Assembly: GCA_041399205.1 (NCBI GenBank)
Contig: JAWKTK010000021.1
Location: 122,042 to 186,041 of the forward strand
Direction of reading: 5' to 3'
Length of the DNA stretch: 64,000 nt
From: JAGQOZ01 sp041399205
GTDB lineage: Bacteria; Planctomycetota; Planctomycetia; Pirellulales; Pirellulaceae
Shown: piece by piece, positions 46,901 to 55,416 of the stretch
How the letters are laid out: each line of letters begins with the position of its first letter
Position numbering within the stretch: the first letter of the stretch is position 1
The notes under the pieces: model-generated
What the model saw: the letters and a program-made list of their open reading frames with translations, nothing else
Databases searched by the model: none
What the model was told of the DNA's origin: nothing
Made by a program: the position numbers and the translations under genes

Positions 46901-47130
46901 CCAATCTCAGCCGTTGTGACCAAACCTGGATTGACGGGACCAAATACTTTGATTGGACCGTGGATCGTCAGCAACAAAAGCGATGGGATGAAATGCGAGC
47001 GGAATTGATTCAAAAAATCTTGCGTTCGGATCAAAAAATGAAGACACCGCAGCAACAAGCCAAAGATGACCAAGACTTGTGGCCGCGATTCGATATTTTC
47101 TGTCCTCACTGTCAGAGCGGTGTTCGCTAA
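43912..47130 (+). CDS. Exported double amidohydrolase-domain protein
   Basis: 1,072 residues from the ATG at 43912; the signal peptide is MKNRTTAISLLFVVTLVCRQ plus AVNAAPP. Two amidohydrolase-superfamily halves can be seen. The first (about 40-440) keeps the fold (IYPGFIDAY, AREALAALTSGPAKLFGVED, LGSLESGKLAHVVVTDGDL), but its HxH metal motif reads AYS, so it is probably inactive. The second (about 630-1050) has PGIIDCHSHMA with His692 and His694, RWVHCHSY, GTLQHILEG and FNSDDQE, a full metal site of the imidazolonepropionase-like group. An acidic linker, with three exact DADGE-type repeats at 45667-45711, separates the two. A periplasmic hydrolase of a cyclic amide, or a prolidase-like enzyme, is likely; the substrate is unknown. 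A related single-domain gene follows after 40 bases. Confidence 0.88.
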   Translation: MKNRTTAISLLFVVTLVCRQAVNAAPPTTVHTEGLRQYSATVHLLQNARIVVNSERTIDNADVLIRDGVIQRIGPNLEPPTDARIWNLAGKTIYPGFIDAYSEWNSSDAKVGDAGYWNGKIRPEVRISQHVASKDLGGNAYRQAGFTARLIAPNDGIVKGVSALVSTSDASLADALIRDDVALHVELTLSGRRDRNQYPNSPMGAVAVARQAFYDAQWYADAWQTFRTNSGVAKPETNMALEAMQPFLSGEKPVFFVCRDEQFAIRADQFAKEFNLQAVLVGSGHEYRRSGLIRDTGRSLILPVHFPQPPNVGTPEADRFVSLEALLHWDWAPSNLATMHAAGAPLVITGHGLENPNKIWEALRQAVRRGLPAREALAALTSGPAKLFGVEDQLGSLESGKLAHVVVTDGDLFAAKTKIVETWVDGVRYEVDADEPFLWKGEWDPVAGGKRWQDWTIQIAGDAKKPKVSWVKPDENGDEDDSPEADSVEALDNDDDASTDHDVQKTPKQLRIEWQHVTLQDGFLTGTIDAAKLDESAKGVMRMSAVLLPDAEKTELAITVVAPNGQVTQLNAKRVIDPAADTSDSEDADGEDADGEDADGEKTASEQDQPSYPLVYPLGAFGVERVAEPATMLAFTHATIWTCEEAGVLENATLLIDRGKIVAVGTSVEIPADAQVIDCQGRHLTPGIIDCHSHMATDGGVNESGQAITAEVRIGDFLDANDISIYRQLAGGVTAANILHGSANPIGGQNQVIKLRWGKSFDELRFVEAPPGIKFALGENVKQSNWGDDYRSRYPQTRMGVEQIMRDEFLAARQYRDRWAEWNARRNGLPPRRNLELDAIVEILEQKRWVHCHSYRQDEILALLRTLESFGVQIGTLQHILEGYKVAEVMKQHGAMGSSFSDWWAYKFEVYDAIPYNGALMHRQGVVVSFNSDDQELARHLNQEAAKAVKYGGVAPEEALKFVTLNPAKQLRIDQHVGSLAPGKHADFVIWTGDPLSNLSRCDQTWIDGTKYFDWTVDRQQQKRWDEMRAELIQKILRSDQKMKTPQQQAKDDQDLWPRFDIFCPHCQSGVR
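45667..45711. repeat. Triple 15-base repeat inside the amidohydrolase gene
   Basis: Three exact copies of GAAGATGCAGACGGC encode EDADG three times in the acidic linker between the two amidohydrolase halves. Being a multiple of three, it keeps the frame and could vary in copy number between strains. Confidence 0.9.
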
Positions 47131-47170
47131 GGATGGGTCGAGTTTTCATTCGTTCGAATTTGTTGTTTTC

Positions 47171-48535
47171 GTGTTTAGCCGAAGTAAGAAAATCATTATT
47201 ATTGGATTTCAAAAATATTGTCGGTCTGCTGTGGCGATCTTATTCGCATGGATGGCAAACGTGGCGACGTTATGTGCGTCGCCGGTGATTCCTGGTTCGG
47301 CTCAAGAGAAACCGATCGTGATTCAAAACGCGACCATTCACCCGGTCAGTTCGCCTGCCATTGAAAACGGCATGCTGCTGTTTGCGGATGGCAAAATTGT
47401 GGCGGTGGGGACAAAGCTGGAACTGCCTGATGATGTTCAGATTGTGGATGGGAACGGGTTGCACGTGTATCCTGGTTTCATCAACGCGGGCGGGCAATTG
47501 GGTTTGGTAGAAATTGATGCGGTCCGCGCCAGCGTAGACGATTCAGAAACCGGGCAATTCAATAGCAATGTGAAAGCGCAAGTGGCGTTTAATCCGGATA
47601 GTGAATTGATTCCGGTAACTCGGTCCAACGGCGTTCTGGTTTCGTTGAGCGTTCCCACTGGTCGTTTGATTGCTGGCAAGTCTGCGCTGATGCAATTGGA
47701 CGGTTGGACATGGGAAGATATGACCGTGGCTTCGCCTGTGGGGTTACATGTTTACTGGCCGTCGTTGCGCTCGAGTCGAAATTGGTGGGCCGCCAAGGGA
47801 GAGGATGCGAACGAACTCGATCGTCAATTGGAGACGTTGCGAGAGTTCTTTCAGAAGGCACAGCGATATTGCGAATCGGTACCAGTCGACGACGAAGTAA
47901 CCGATGTGCGTTTGGATGCGATGCGAGAAGTTTTCGATCGAACTACGCCGTTGGTGGTGCATGCCGATGCGGTCGGTGAAATTCGTTCGGCCGTCGCGTT
48001 TTGCGTGGAATTCAAGGTTCGCATGATCTTGCACGGTGGCATGGACGCGGCGTTGTGCGCCAAGCTGTTAAAAGATCATGACATTCCCGTGATTGTGGGT
48101 AGCGTGCACCGTCTGCCGACGGTTCGTTCCGATGCGTTTGATTCGGCGTATTCCTTGCCGTCGCGATTGCAACAATCTGGCGTCCGATACTGTATTGCCG
48201 GCGTTGGTCGGTTCGGCGCGTCCAATCTCAGAAATCTACCCTATCATGCGGGTACCGCCGTTGCCTACGGAACGGACTTGGACGAAGCCATTCGGGCTGT
48301 CACGTTATATCCTGCCGAAATCCTGGGAGTTGGCGATCGGCTGGGTACACTAGAAGAGGGGAAAGATGCGACTTTTTTTCTGTGTCGCGGAAATCCGCTC
48401 GATACGAACTCCGCCGTAGATGCGGCGTATATTCAAGGAAAAAAGCTAAGTTTAATCAGCCGTCATACGGAATTGTTTCGGAAATACCAAACCAAGTACG
48501 ATCAAATCAAAACGTTGAGGCAAGATAAACGATAA
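47171..48535 (+). CDS. Amidohydrolase-like exported protein with degenerate metal site
   Basis: About 454 residues, with an uncertain start. An in-frame ATG exists at 47066, but it lies inside the previous gene. GTG at 47171 gives a basic N-region (SRSKK) and a hydrophobic core (AVAILFAWMANVATLCASP), which looks like a signal peptide; GTG at 47231 is also possible. The amidohydrolase fold is clear: IENGMLLFADGKIVAVGTKL, HVYPGFINAGGQLGLVE, VVHADAVGEI, LPYHAGTAVAYGTDLDEAIR and GTLEEGKDA. The place of the HxH motif reads NAGGQ, so metal binding there is lost, as in the first half of the upstream protein. Together the two genes look like a duplicated pair in one operon. A regulatory or binding role, or a different active site, is possible. 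Confidence 0.8.
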   Translation: MFSRSKKIIIIGFQKYCRSAVAILFAWMANVATLCASPVIPGSAQEKPIVIQNATIHPVSSPAIENGMLLFADGKIVAVGTKLELPDDVQIVDGNGLHVYPGFINAGGQLGLVEIDAVRASVDDSETGQFNSNVKAQVAFNPDSELIPVTRSNGVLVSLSVPTGRLIAGKSALMQLDGWTWEDMTVASPVGLHVYWPSLRSSRNWWAAKGEDANELDRQLETLREFFQKAQRYCESVPVDDEVTDVRLDAMREVFDRTTPLVVHADAVGEIRSAVAFCVEFKVRMILHGGMDAALCAKLLKDHDIPVIVGSVHRLPTVRSDAFDSAYSLPSRLQQSGVRYCIAGVGRFGASNLRNLPYHAGTAVAYGTDLDEAIRAVTLYPAEILGVGDRLGTLEEGKDATFFLCRGNPLDTNSAVDAAYIQGKKLSLISRHTELFRKYQTKYDQIKTLRQDKR

Positions 48536-48652
48536 AAAATGCACTTATTGGCTTGTTTATCTATTCCTCCACAATTATCATAAAGACCGGTTTAGAATCA
48601 CTCTTTTGATTCGTTTGTGCATCTGTGTTGTTAGCTCGAAGGAGTTTCCCCG

Positions 48653-49231
48653 ATGAAGTCACTGGGGTTGATTGTTGTTTTTGCATTTGGAATGGCGGCT
48701 TCGGTGGAAGCCGGCGTTTGCACTGAATATTCGGCAGCTCCGGGAGCATCTGGTCGAGAATTCAATTTTGTGGTTTCGAAGGCCCAATCTCACAGCTATT
48801 TCATGAATGGCGGTGTTTTGCCCGCTGGTTCGGTTGGATTTGGCCGAATGTCAGCTAAGTCAAATAGAATGGCGTCATCAAACGGTGCTGGCGGTGCGAA
48901 TCGCTTTGGCGGAATGACTTCGATGAACGGTGGTACTTTCCGTCGTGTTCGTACTCAGTCCTCTACGCCTGCAGCTGGTTCTGGCGGCGGAGCTTCTCAA
49001 GGCGGCGCAGGTTCGCGACCATCGATTGGTGGCGGTCCTGGCAATCCTGCTGGTCCTGGTAATCCTCCTGCTGCTGGTGGTCCTGGTTCCGTTGGCGGAA
49101 GCGTTAAGAGCGGCGGTGGTGCTGGTCCGATCGGCGGTGGAGCGGCGGCTGTTCCCGAACCAAGTTCGTTGGGAATTTGGTGCGTGGCATTGGTAGGGTT
49201 GTACGGCCTGAGCCGACGATTCGCTGCCTAA
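48653..49231 (+). CDS. Gly-rich PEP-CTERM protein
   Basis: 192 residues. The ATG at 48653 follows AAGGAG by 10 bases and opens the signal peptide MKSLGLIVVFAFGMAASVEA. The mature part starts GVCTEYSAAPG. Residues about 75-155 are low-complexity Gly, Ser, Pro and Ala with GNPAGPGNPPAAGGPG-like repeats, as in flexible surface or coat proteins. The end, VPEPSSLGIWCVALVGLYGL and SRRFAA, is a PEP-CTERM signal. Of the seven PEP-CTERM proteins in the window, it lies closest to the exosortase gene, which starts 94 bases downstream behind a strong terminator, so it is likely a major substrate but is transcribed separately. Confidence 0.88.
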   Translation: MKSLGLIVVFAFGMAASVEAGVCTEYSAAPGASGREFNFVVSKAQSHSYFMNGGVLPAGSVGFGRMSAKSNRMASSNGAGGANRFGGMTSMNGGTFRRVRTQSSTPAAGSGGGASQGGAGSRPSIGGGPGNPAGPGNPPAAGGPGSVGGSVKSGGGAGPIGGGAAAVPEPSSLGIWCVALVGLYGLSRRFAA

Positions 49232-49260
49232 TTGCGAAGTTCTAAGCGGTAAAACGTAAC

Positions 49261-49296
49261 GGTCGTGCTATCTTTTTGGATAGCACGACCTTTTTT
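49261..49296 (+). terminator. Strong rho-independent terminator
   Basis: Perfect 12-bp stem, GGTCGTGCTATC paired with GATAGCACGACC, with the 6-base loop TTTTTG and six T directly after it. It stands 29 bases past the stop of the Gly-rich PEP-CTERM gene and separates it from the exosortase gene. Confidence 0.95.
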
Positions 49297-49325
49297 CGTT
49301 TACACGTATCGCAGACTACTTTGTT

Positions 49326-52300
49326 ATGAACCGTGCCTCCACTGTAACTCAGCGTACGCTGTGGCTCTTCTTAACGCTTGTCGTTTTTGTCTGGGCCTAC
49401 GCGCCGACTTTTCAGGAACTGTTCCATCTTTGGAAAACGAATAGTGATTATTCGCATGGCTTTGTGGTCGTGCCGATCGCGATTCTCATTTTAGTTCGTC
49501 GCCGAGAATGGATGCCGGCGCCGTCGAATCCGGCAGCAGGTGGCTTAGTCTTGATTGGGCTGGCTGGGTTGCTTCGAGTCTTCGCGGCTCGATTCTACAT
49601 TACCGAATTAGACGCTTGGTCCATACCGCTGTGGATAGGTGGGGCCGTCTGGGTTTTGTACGGCTATTCGTTCTTTCGCTGGACAGCACCGGCGGTGGCC
49701 TTTCTGTGGTTTATGGTTCCGCTGTTCGAAACGGTCGAGCGATGGTTGACGGATCCGTTGCAACGAATCGGCGCGGCCATCAGTGCTTGGATTTTTCAGA
49801 TCTTAGGCTGGCCGGCGGTTCGCAACGAAACAACCGTTTTGTTGGGCAACGAAATCTTGGAAGTGGAACGAGCGTGCAGTGGATTACGCATGTTCTATGG
49901 TACGTTTGCCATGGTACTGGCCTTCATCTTGCTCACTCGCATGCGGTTGGCCAAATCCATTTTTCTATTGCTGATGGCAGCTCCCGTTGCCATTGCCGCC
50001 AACGTGTTGCGAATCACGCTGACGGGAGTCTTGTTGCACCGATCCAGTGACGAGGTCGCTCGGACACTTTTCCACGATACGGCTGGTTTCCTGATGGCGC
50101 CGGCCGCATTGGCGATCATGTTGTTGGTGGTTGCCATCTGGAATCGTTTTGCACGGCTAAAGGATCAGGGTCGGCAAGTCTTCTTGGGTGGTTTGGCGAG
50201 TGTGCCGTTGATCGTGGGGTCGCTTGGCATTGGGTTGTATATTTGGCACCAGCATCAATTGAAGTATTCGATGAGTCACCTCCAGGCGACGGCTACTGAT
50301 TTTGAACGAATGGGCAGTTGGCGAGCGGCGGCGGAACGGTGGGATCTATTGTTGCGATTTCGGCCTACCGACAAACAGGTCCAACGGCGACTGGCCGAAG
50401 CCATTCTCAAGCAGCCTCGAGACGAATCGGACGTGGAAATGGCGATCAACCTGTTTGCGCAGGTTGCGGGGAAAGATCGGAGCAACCTAGATTCGTTGTA
50501 TCGATATTTCCAATTGACCAAAGCCCATTCTGTTGCCTCAAAGCAATTGCTGGCGGCTGACTTGGTGCTGACGCACGCCGCCATTGATTCGCCAGAAAAC
50601 CGAGCAATACTTACGGAAGTTGCCAAATTCAAGGCCGACACGTTGTTCGACCAAGCGTATTCCGCCAGATCCAATGTGAATTGGTCAAAGTTGATTAAGG
50701 CGTTGGAACGGTCAAACCAATTGATACCCCATGAGCTGGAGACGGTCGAACGGTTGGCTCGAGCGTATCGCGACAATCCTTCCTGTTCGCGAGAACGACG
50801 AGACTTGCTTACGAATCAGGCGTTTGAGCGCTTGATCGACGCCGTTCCAACAGCTGCGTCGTATTTTGCCAGATATTCCTTTCTTCGCTCGGATCTGCGT
50901 CGTACATTCGTCGCGGAATCCAACCAAGCCTGGTTCGGAGATTCAAAGTCAGACGACTTGGACTTGGCATTTGAAACGCTGGCCGATGTCGATTCGGCTG
51001 TTACTCGCTGCGACGTTTACAATGCATTAGCAGACCGAGCGGCGGAGCGAGGCCAAATTGCATCATCCATTGATTTCTACCAGCTGGCCATCGATGCTTG
51101 TCCCCATGATTCGCGGCCTTATGTGGGTGTCAGCAATTTGCTAATGCAGCAGGAACAGGACCATCAAAAGGCCATTGCCTTGTTGGGAGTTGGTCTTCAG
51201 AACGTCATTGACGATCGTCTGACTTTGCAAATACCGTTGGTCCAGCACTTGTTTGCCGTAGGTCGGCTGGAGGACGCAGATCAAGAACTGGCCAAGGCCA
51301 ATCAGTGGCAACGTGAAGTGGAAGGGCCGCTGGCCAGCGTGTACGCAATTGAATTGGCCAACTTGGCTGCCTGGCGATTGGCTCAGCAGAACCAATTTGC
51401 AGCGGCTGGCGAAAAACTGGAGTCCGCTGTCAATGGATTACCTCCGTCACATCTGGATTTGGTCCAGTCGAAATTAATTGCCCAAGCTTGGGCGAATGCC
51501 GGTCAGTATTTTCGCATGGCCGGTCGGTGGAATCGAGCCACGCAGTCGTATCAAAACGCGTCACTGCTGGACGAACAATGGTTGAACGATTATCGCTGGG
51601 CGTTAGCGCAACGTAGTGAAATGGAAGGCGATTTTGCGGAAGCGCTGCGTCAATACAATCAGACGGCTTCTCAGCGAGAAGATCCTACCGAAGCGTGGTT
51701 GCAGACTTCGCAGTTGGCGCTTCGACAGCAGATTTCCTTACCGCGCGAACAGCGAGATTGGGCGCCGTTTCGTCGCGCCATCACGTCGGCTCGTTCGTTT
51801 GCAGCGGACACAGATAGTCGCGTTGCCTGTCTAGAAGCGAATCAAATGATGCTGACCGGCAATCGCGAACAAGCACAGCAAGTTTTGAAAGACGCCATTT
51901 CGAAAAATCCAGAAGCGGCGGACGCCAAGCGACTATTGGCAATACTGTATGCCAAACAAGCAAATCTGGACGATGCCTTGGAATTGGCCGACTCGTTTGA
52001 TACCACCGGCCAGCATCTGGCTGACGTGGCCATCTTGCGGTCAGAGCTCTATCGGCATACCGGAGATCTTGCGGCCGCTAAATCGAGTTTGGAAGGTGCT
52101 ATTGCCGAATGCGCCGAACCGCAGGACGTGAATTCGTTGCGTCTGGCGTTGGCTCGCTTAAGAACCGAAATGGGCGAATGGAATGGTGCCAAGCAGATTC
52201 TTCTGGATGTCATGGAGCAAGACGCGGTCAACACGGAAGCCGCCGATCAGTTAAGTCGGCTGGCCTGGCTGCAGCAAGACTGGGAAACGCTGGTCTACTG

Positions 52301-54560
52301 TGAAGAACGTCTCAAGCAGATTGAAGGTGAACAAGGAGCGTTGTGGCGAGCGGCGCGGATTCGCCGACTGTTAGGAGTGGCGCATTCTACTTCGCTGGGA
52401 CCGGGTGAACGAGAACGCAATCGCGCGGACGCGGCTTCGCTGTTGATGGAATTGGATCAGTCACCGATGGACCTGTCCTATTTGAGCCTTACTTCGGCTC
52501 GAACCGGCAGTGACCGAGGATTCCTGTGGAACGTCGCTTCCAGTTTTGAAGACGCCTTTGATTCTTATTCAGAACGGATTACGCTGAGCGTGGACTTGAT
52601 TGGTCTGTTGAATGAACTGGGGTTGCATGACAAGGCACAGCAATACGCCGACGCAACTCGAAATTATATCCTGGCCAATCGCAGTCTTTTAGATCCACAG
52701 ATTTTTTCTCAGCAAACAGAAAGCGATAGCGACGCCATTCGGCTGGCTAGGATCTGGGCAGACGAACAACCGAGTGGTGATTCGTATATTCGGCTGGCGC
52801 GAACGCTGGTCCTGACCGCCATTGACGGCTTGCCCGAATACCAGCAACGTCTTGAAGAAGCGGAAGGTGTTTTCGAACAAGCGGTAACTCGCTTTCCCAC
52901 CGACACGCGAACCTGGGCCGCCTACTTTCGCTTCTTCGTTTCCGCTCGAATTGACCTGCTGAAAGCTCGGCAAGTCTTGCAGCGATTGGAAGGCGATGAA
53001 GAAATTCCTGAATTGGAACGCAAGTTTTGTCTGGCACAACTTCACGAATCGATCGGTAACGAACTAGACGCTCAACAGCTGTATCTGCAGTCCGTTTCGT
53101 TGGTGCAACAGCTGGGCGACGACTATTCTCAGCAGTCGGTCTTGGAACGAGCGGCGTTCTTCCTGAAATCGAGGAAGCCGATGGTGGCCGAAGAATGTTG
53201 CCGCAAGGCCTTGGCGCTCGACAATCGACTGGAAGGGGCTCGAGACATCCTGTTTGATTTGCTGCTGGCCCAGGCAACGCCCGATGCGATCGCGGAAGCA
53301 GCCACTTTGTTGCCGTCAGATATCCGTACGATTCGTGAAGAGAAGCTGAAACGAGAAACCGGCAAACAACTGTTGGCACTCGCCGCCGCATCCAACGCAT
53401 TCAACGCAGACAATGCGATCCAGTTTCGAACCGACGGCTGCGAACTCTTGGATAAATTGGTTCGCAAAACGGGCGATGATTACTTGCTAATCGCGCAAGC
53501 CAAAATCGCGAATAAGGATTTCCAAGCCGCCGCAGTCAATTTGAAACGAGCGTTGGCCAGTGATTCTGTGGATCCGCAAATGTTGGCACAGTTCATGGAA
53601 CAACATCAGGCCGTGTTGAGTGCACCAAGTCTGGAAGAATCAGAGGAATTGCGGCTATTAACCCTTGCTCTGTCAGACACGCAAAGCTTCTTGGCGGTAC
53701 ATCCGGATGCACAGCAGACGCTATTTGAGAACGGATTGCTGCCGCTTTTGGAAAACGAAGATCCGGAAAACGTGGCTGCCTATGTCGAGCAATTCGTGTC
53801 CAGCGGCTTCCAGCGGATTACCAATCCGCAAGGTCGAATGCGTTTGGCCAGTGACGTATTGAAAGTCCTGGTCGTGCGGAATCGAGACCAGGAAATTCAA
53901 CGCTTGCTACAAGCTCGGATTCCGCCTCTACGAGGATCCGAATGGCAGACCGCGTTTGTTTCCGCTACGTCCGCGGTGGCATTAAATGGTTCGGTATCGG
54001 ATTCCATTTTGGCTATCGTTCAGCAGATTGTGGGTGAAGCCAATTCGCCCGAATTGTTTTTCTTGGCGGGCAACGTGATGTTGTATCAAGAACGTTGGCA
54101 CGACGCGTCGCAGTTGTATCGCCGAGTATTCGCGTTTGATCCTACGCATACGCTGACCACCAATAATCTGGCGTTGGCCATGGCTATGGATTCACCCCAG
54201 AATATTCCAGAAGCGCTGAAACTTTTGGATGACGCCATGGAGCGAACTGATCGAGCTGCCTTTTTGTTGGATACCAAAGGCATGATCTTGGAGCGAAGGG
54301 GCGACGTCCGCGAAGCAGGACGATTGTTTGAAGCGGCGGTCGAAGCGTCGAATGGTGATCCGGTAGCCCTTTTGCACCTGGCGCACATTCAGTCCCAATT
54401 GGGCCAGACCGATATCGCTCGGTATTCCTTCTGTCTGACGCGAAAAATAAACCGCGATCAATTAACCGTCATGGATCGGCGCATTTTTGATTCGCTGGAA
54501 CAGATGTTGGAGGTTCGCGCCATGGAAACGTTAAGCACGGCCGACCAAGTAGAAGAGTAA
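49326..54560 (+). CDS. Exosortase fused to a very long TPR region
   Basis: 1,744 residues. The first 310 or so are an EpsH/exosortase-type membrane protease-transpeptidase: eight or so hydrophobic segments, with the catalytic Cys184 in VERACSGLRMFYG, Arg229 in NVLRITLTG and His250 in TLFHDTAGF. Exosortases recognise PEP-CTERM tails, cleave them and probably transfer the protein to another carrier. After a last membrane segment (VPLIVGSLGIGLYIW) come about 1,400 residues of helical tetratricopeptide-like repeats (for example FLAGNVMLYQERWHDASQLY and NNLALAMAMDSPQNIPEALK), predicted outside the membrane or on its trans side. Free-standing exosortases have about 250-550 residues, so this fusion is striking; the planctomycete XrtU type may be the nearest relative, but I cannot confirm it. 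The next gene encodes an EpsI-like partner 17 bases downstream. The frame is intact throughout. Confidence 0.92.
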   Translation: MNRASTVTQRTLWLFLTLVVFVWAYAPTFQELFHLWKTNSDYSHGFVVVPIAILILVRRREWMPAPSNPAAGGLVLIGLAGLLRVFAARFYITELDAWSIPLWIGGAVWVLYGYSFFRWTAPAVAFLWFMVPLFETVERWLTDPLQRIGAAISAWIFQILGWPAVRNETTVLLGNEILEVERACSGLRMFYGTFAMVLAFILLTRMRLAKSIFLLLMAAPVAIAANVLRITLTGVLLHRSSDEVARTLFHDTAGFLMAPAALAIMLLVVAIWNRFARLKDQGRQVFLGGLASVPLIVGSLGIGLYIWHQHQLKYSMSHLQATATDFERMGSWRAAAERWDLLLRFRPTDKQVQRRLAEAILKQPRDESDVEMAINLFAQVAGKDRSNLDSLYRYFQLTKAHSVASKQLLAADLVLTHAAIDSPENRAILTEVAKFKADTLFDQAYSARSNVNWSKLIKALERSNQLIPHELETVERLARAYRDNPSCSRERRDLLTNQAFERLIDAVPTAASYFARYSFLRSDLRRTFVAESNQAWFGDSKSDDLDLAFETLADVDSAVTRCDVYNALADRAAERGQIASSIDFYQLAIDACPHDSRPYVGVSNLLMQQEQDHQKAIALLGVGLQNVIDDRLTLQIPLVQHLFAVGRLEDADQELAKANQWQREVEGPLASVYAIELANLAAWRLAQQNQFAAAGEKLESAVNGLPPSHLDLVQSKLIAQAWANAGQYFRMAGRWNRATQSYQNASLLDEQWLNDYRWALAQRSEMEGDFAEALRQYNQTASQREDPTEAWLQTSQLALRQQISLPREQRDWAPFRRAITSARSFAADTDSRVACLEANQMMLTGNREQAQQVLKDAISKNPEAADAKRLLAILYAKQANLDDALELADSFDTTGQHLADVAILRSELYRHTGDLAAAKSSLEGAIAECAEPQDVNSLRLALARLRTEMGEWNGAKQILLDVMEQDAVNTEAADQLSRLAWLQQDWETLVYCEERLKQIEGEQGALWRAARIRRLLGVAHSTSLGPGERERNRADAASLLMELDQSPMDLSYLSLTSARTGSDRGFLWNVASSFEDAFDSYSERITLSVDLIGLLNELGLHDKAQQYADATRNYILANRSLLDPQIFSQQTESDSDAIRLARIWADEQPSGDSYIRLARTLVLTAIDGLPEYQQRLEEAEGVFEQAVTRFPTDTRTWAAYFRFFVSARIDLLKARQVLQRLEGDEEIPELERKFCLAQLHESIGNELDAQQLYLQSVSLVQQLGDDYSQQSVLERAAFFLKSRKPMVAEECCRKALALDNRLEGARDILFDLLLAQATPDAIAEAATLLPSDIRTIREEKLKRETGKQLLALAAASNAFNADNAIQFRTDGCELLDKLVRKTGDDYLLIAQAKIANKDFQAAAVNLKRALASDSVDPQMLAQFMEQHQAVLSAPSLEESEELRLLTLALSDTQSFLAVHPDAQQTLFENGLLPLLENEDPENVAAYVEQFVSSGFQRITNPQGRMRLASDVLKVLVVRNRDQEIQRLLQARIPPLRGSEWQTAFVSATSAVALNGSVSDSILAIVQQIVGEANSPELFFLAGNVMLYQERWHDASQLYRRVFAFDPTHTLTTNNLALAMAMDSPQNIPEALKLLDDAMERTDRAAFLLDTKGMILERRGDVREAGRLFEAAVEASNGDPVALLHLAHIQSQLGQTDIARYSFCLTRKINRDQLTVMDRRIFDSLEQMLEVRAMETLSTADQVEE

Positions 54561-54577
54561 CCATTTTTGGTGTTGTC

Positions 54578-55231
54578 ATGAAAAGCCCTTTCGTATTTGT
54601 CTTGCTCATTGCCGTGCTGACGATTCCCGCCGCGATTATCAACGGGAGAATTCTGCATCGGTGGAGTGACAATAGTCAGTCACTGGCCGCTGTGGGCCAA
54701 GCCTTGGAATCGCTGCCAGATCAATTGGGCGAATGGCAACAAGTGTCCACGCAGCCAGATCTGCCGGTTTCGGTTCAGCGCGAATTGGGCGTCGCCTATC
54801 ACGTCCATCGAATCTACCAGAACGCAGACGGTTCTCGGCAGGTCACGCTGCTGGCGCTGTGCGGCGACGCCGGTCCGTTGGTACGGCATCCGGTGGAAAT
54901 CTGCTACGGCAATCAAACCAAGCGTCGTATTGGATCCAGCAAGTTTGCCTATTCCGTAGGTGCGGACAAATCAGAGCAGCCCGACCATCAGGCCACGGTC
55001 GTCCGGTTTGAATCGGCGTCCGCTCTGCAGGGCGAATTCTTTGTGGCGTACGCGTTTGGCTGCCAAGGATCCTGGGATACGCCCGCGACTCCTCGAATTG
55101 CCTACGGTGGCGAAGCGATGTTGCTGAAGGTTCAGTTCCTGACGAAAGCCATGCCGGACGATGGCGAATGTCCCGATGCGCTGCAAGACTTCATTCGCGA
55201 ATTTACTCGTCAGCTAGCAGTCATTTGGTAG
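54578..55231 (+). CDS. EpsI-like exosortase-associated protein (DUF3485 type)
   Basis: 217 residues, starting 17 bases after the exosortase gene and so probably in the same operon. The N-terminus MKSPFVFVLLIAVLTIPAAI is a signal anchor. The rest matches the EpsI or DUF3485 domain: LPDQLGEWQQVSTQPDLPVS at the start, then RHPVEICYGNQ in the place of the conserved H-x-P-E-x-C-Y motif. EpsI is found in many exosortase loci, often fused to the exosortase itself; here it is separate and the exosortase has TPRs instead. It probably assists processing on the outer face of the membrane. No catalytic role is established. Confidence 0.87.
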   Translation: MKSPFVFVLLIAVLTIPAAIINGRILHRWSDNSQSLAAVGQALESLPDQLGEWQQVSTQPDLPVSVQRELGVAYHVHRIYQNADGSRQVTLLALCGDAGPLVRHPVEICYGNQTKRRIGSSKFAYSVGADKSEQPDHQATVVRFESASALQGEFFVAYAFGCQGSWDTPATPRIAYGGEAMLLKVQFLTKAMPDDGECPDALQDFIREFTRQLAVIW

Positions 55232-55416
55232 CCAGCGGATTCGAAGCCTTCGAAATCGGAATTTCGGCAGTTTTTCTATCGAAAACGCTCGCCAAGTGAC
55301 GATCGCTTGCCCAATTGACGGTATTCGTCTTGGCTGATACCATCCGGGATTCCCTGCAGGCCGTTGTAGGCTTGTTTATTCTTCCGAAATAGTAAGGGCA
55401 ATTGAGGAGTCGCCAC

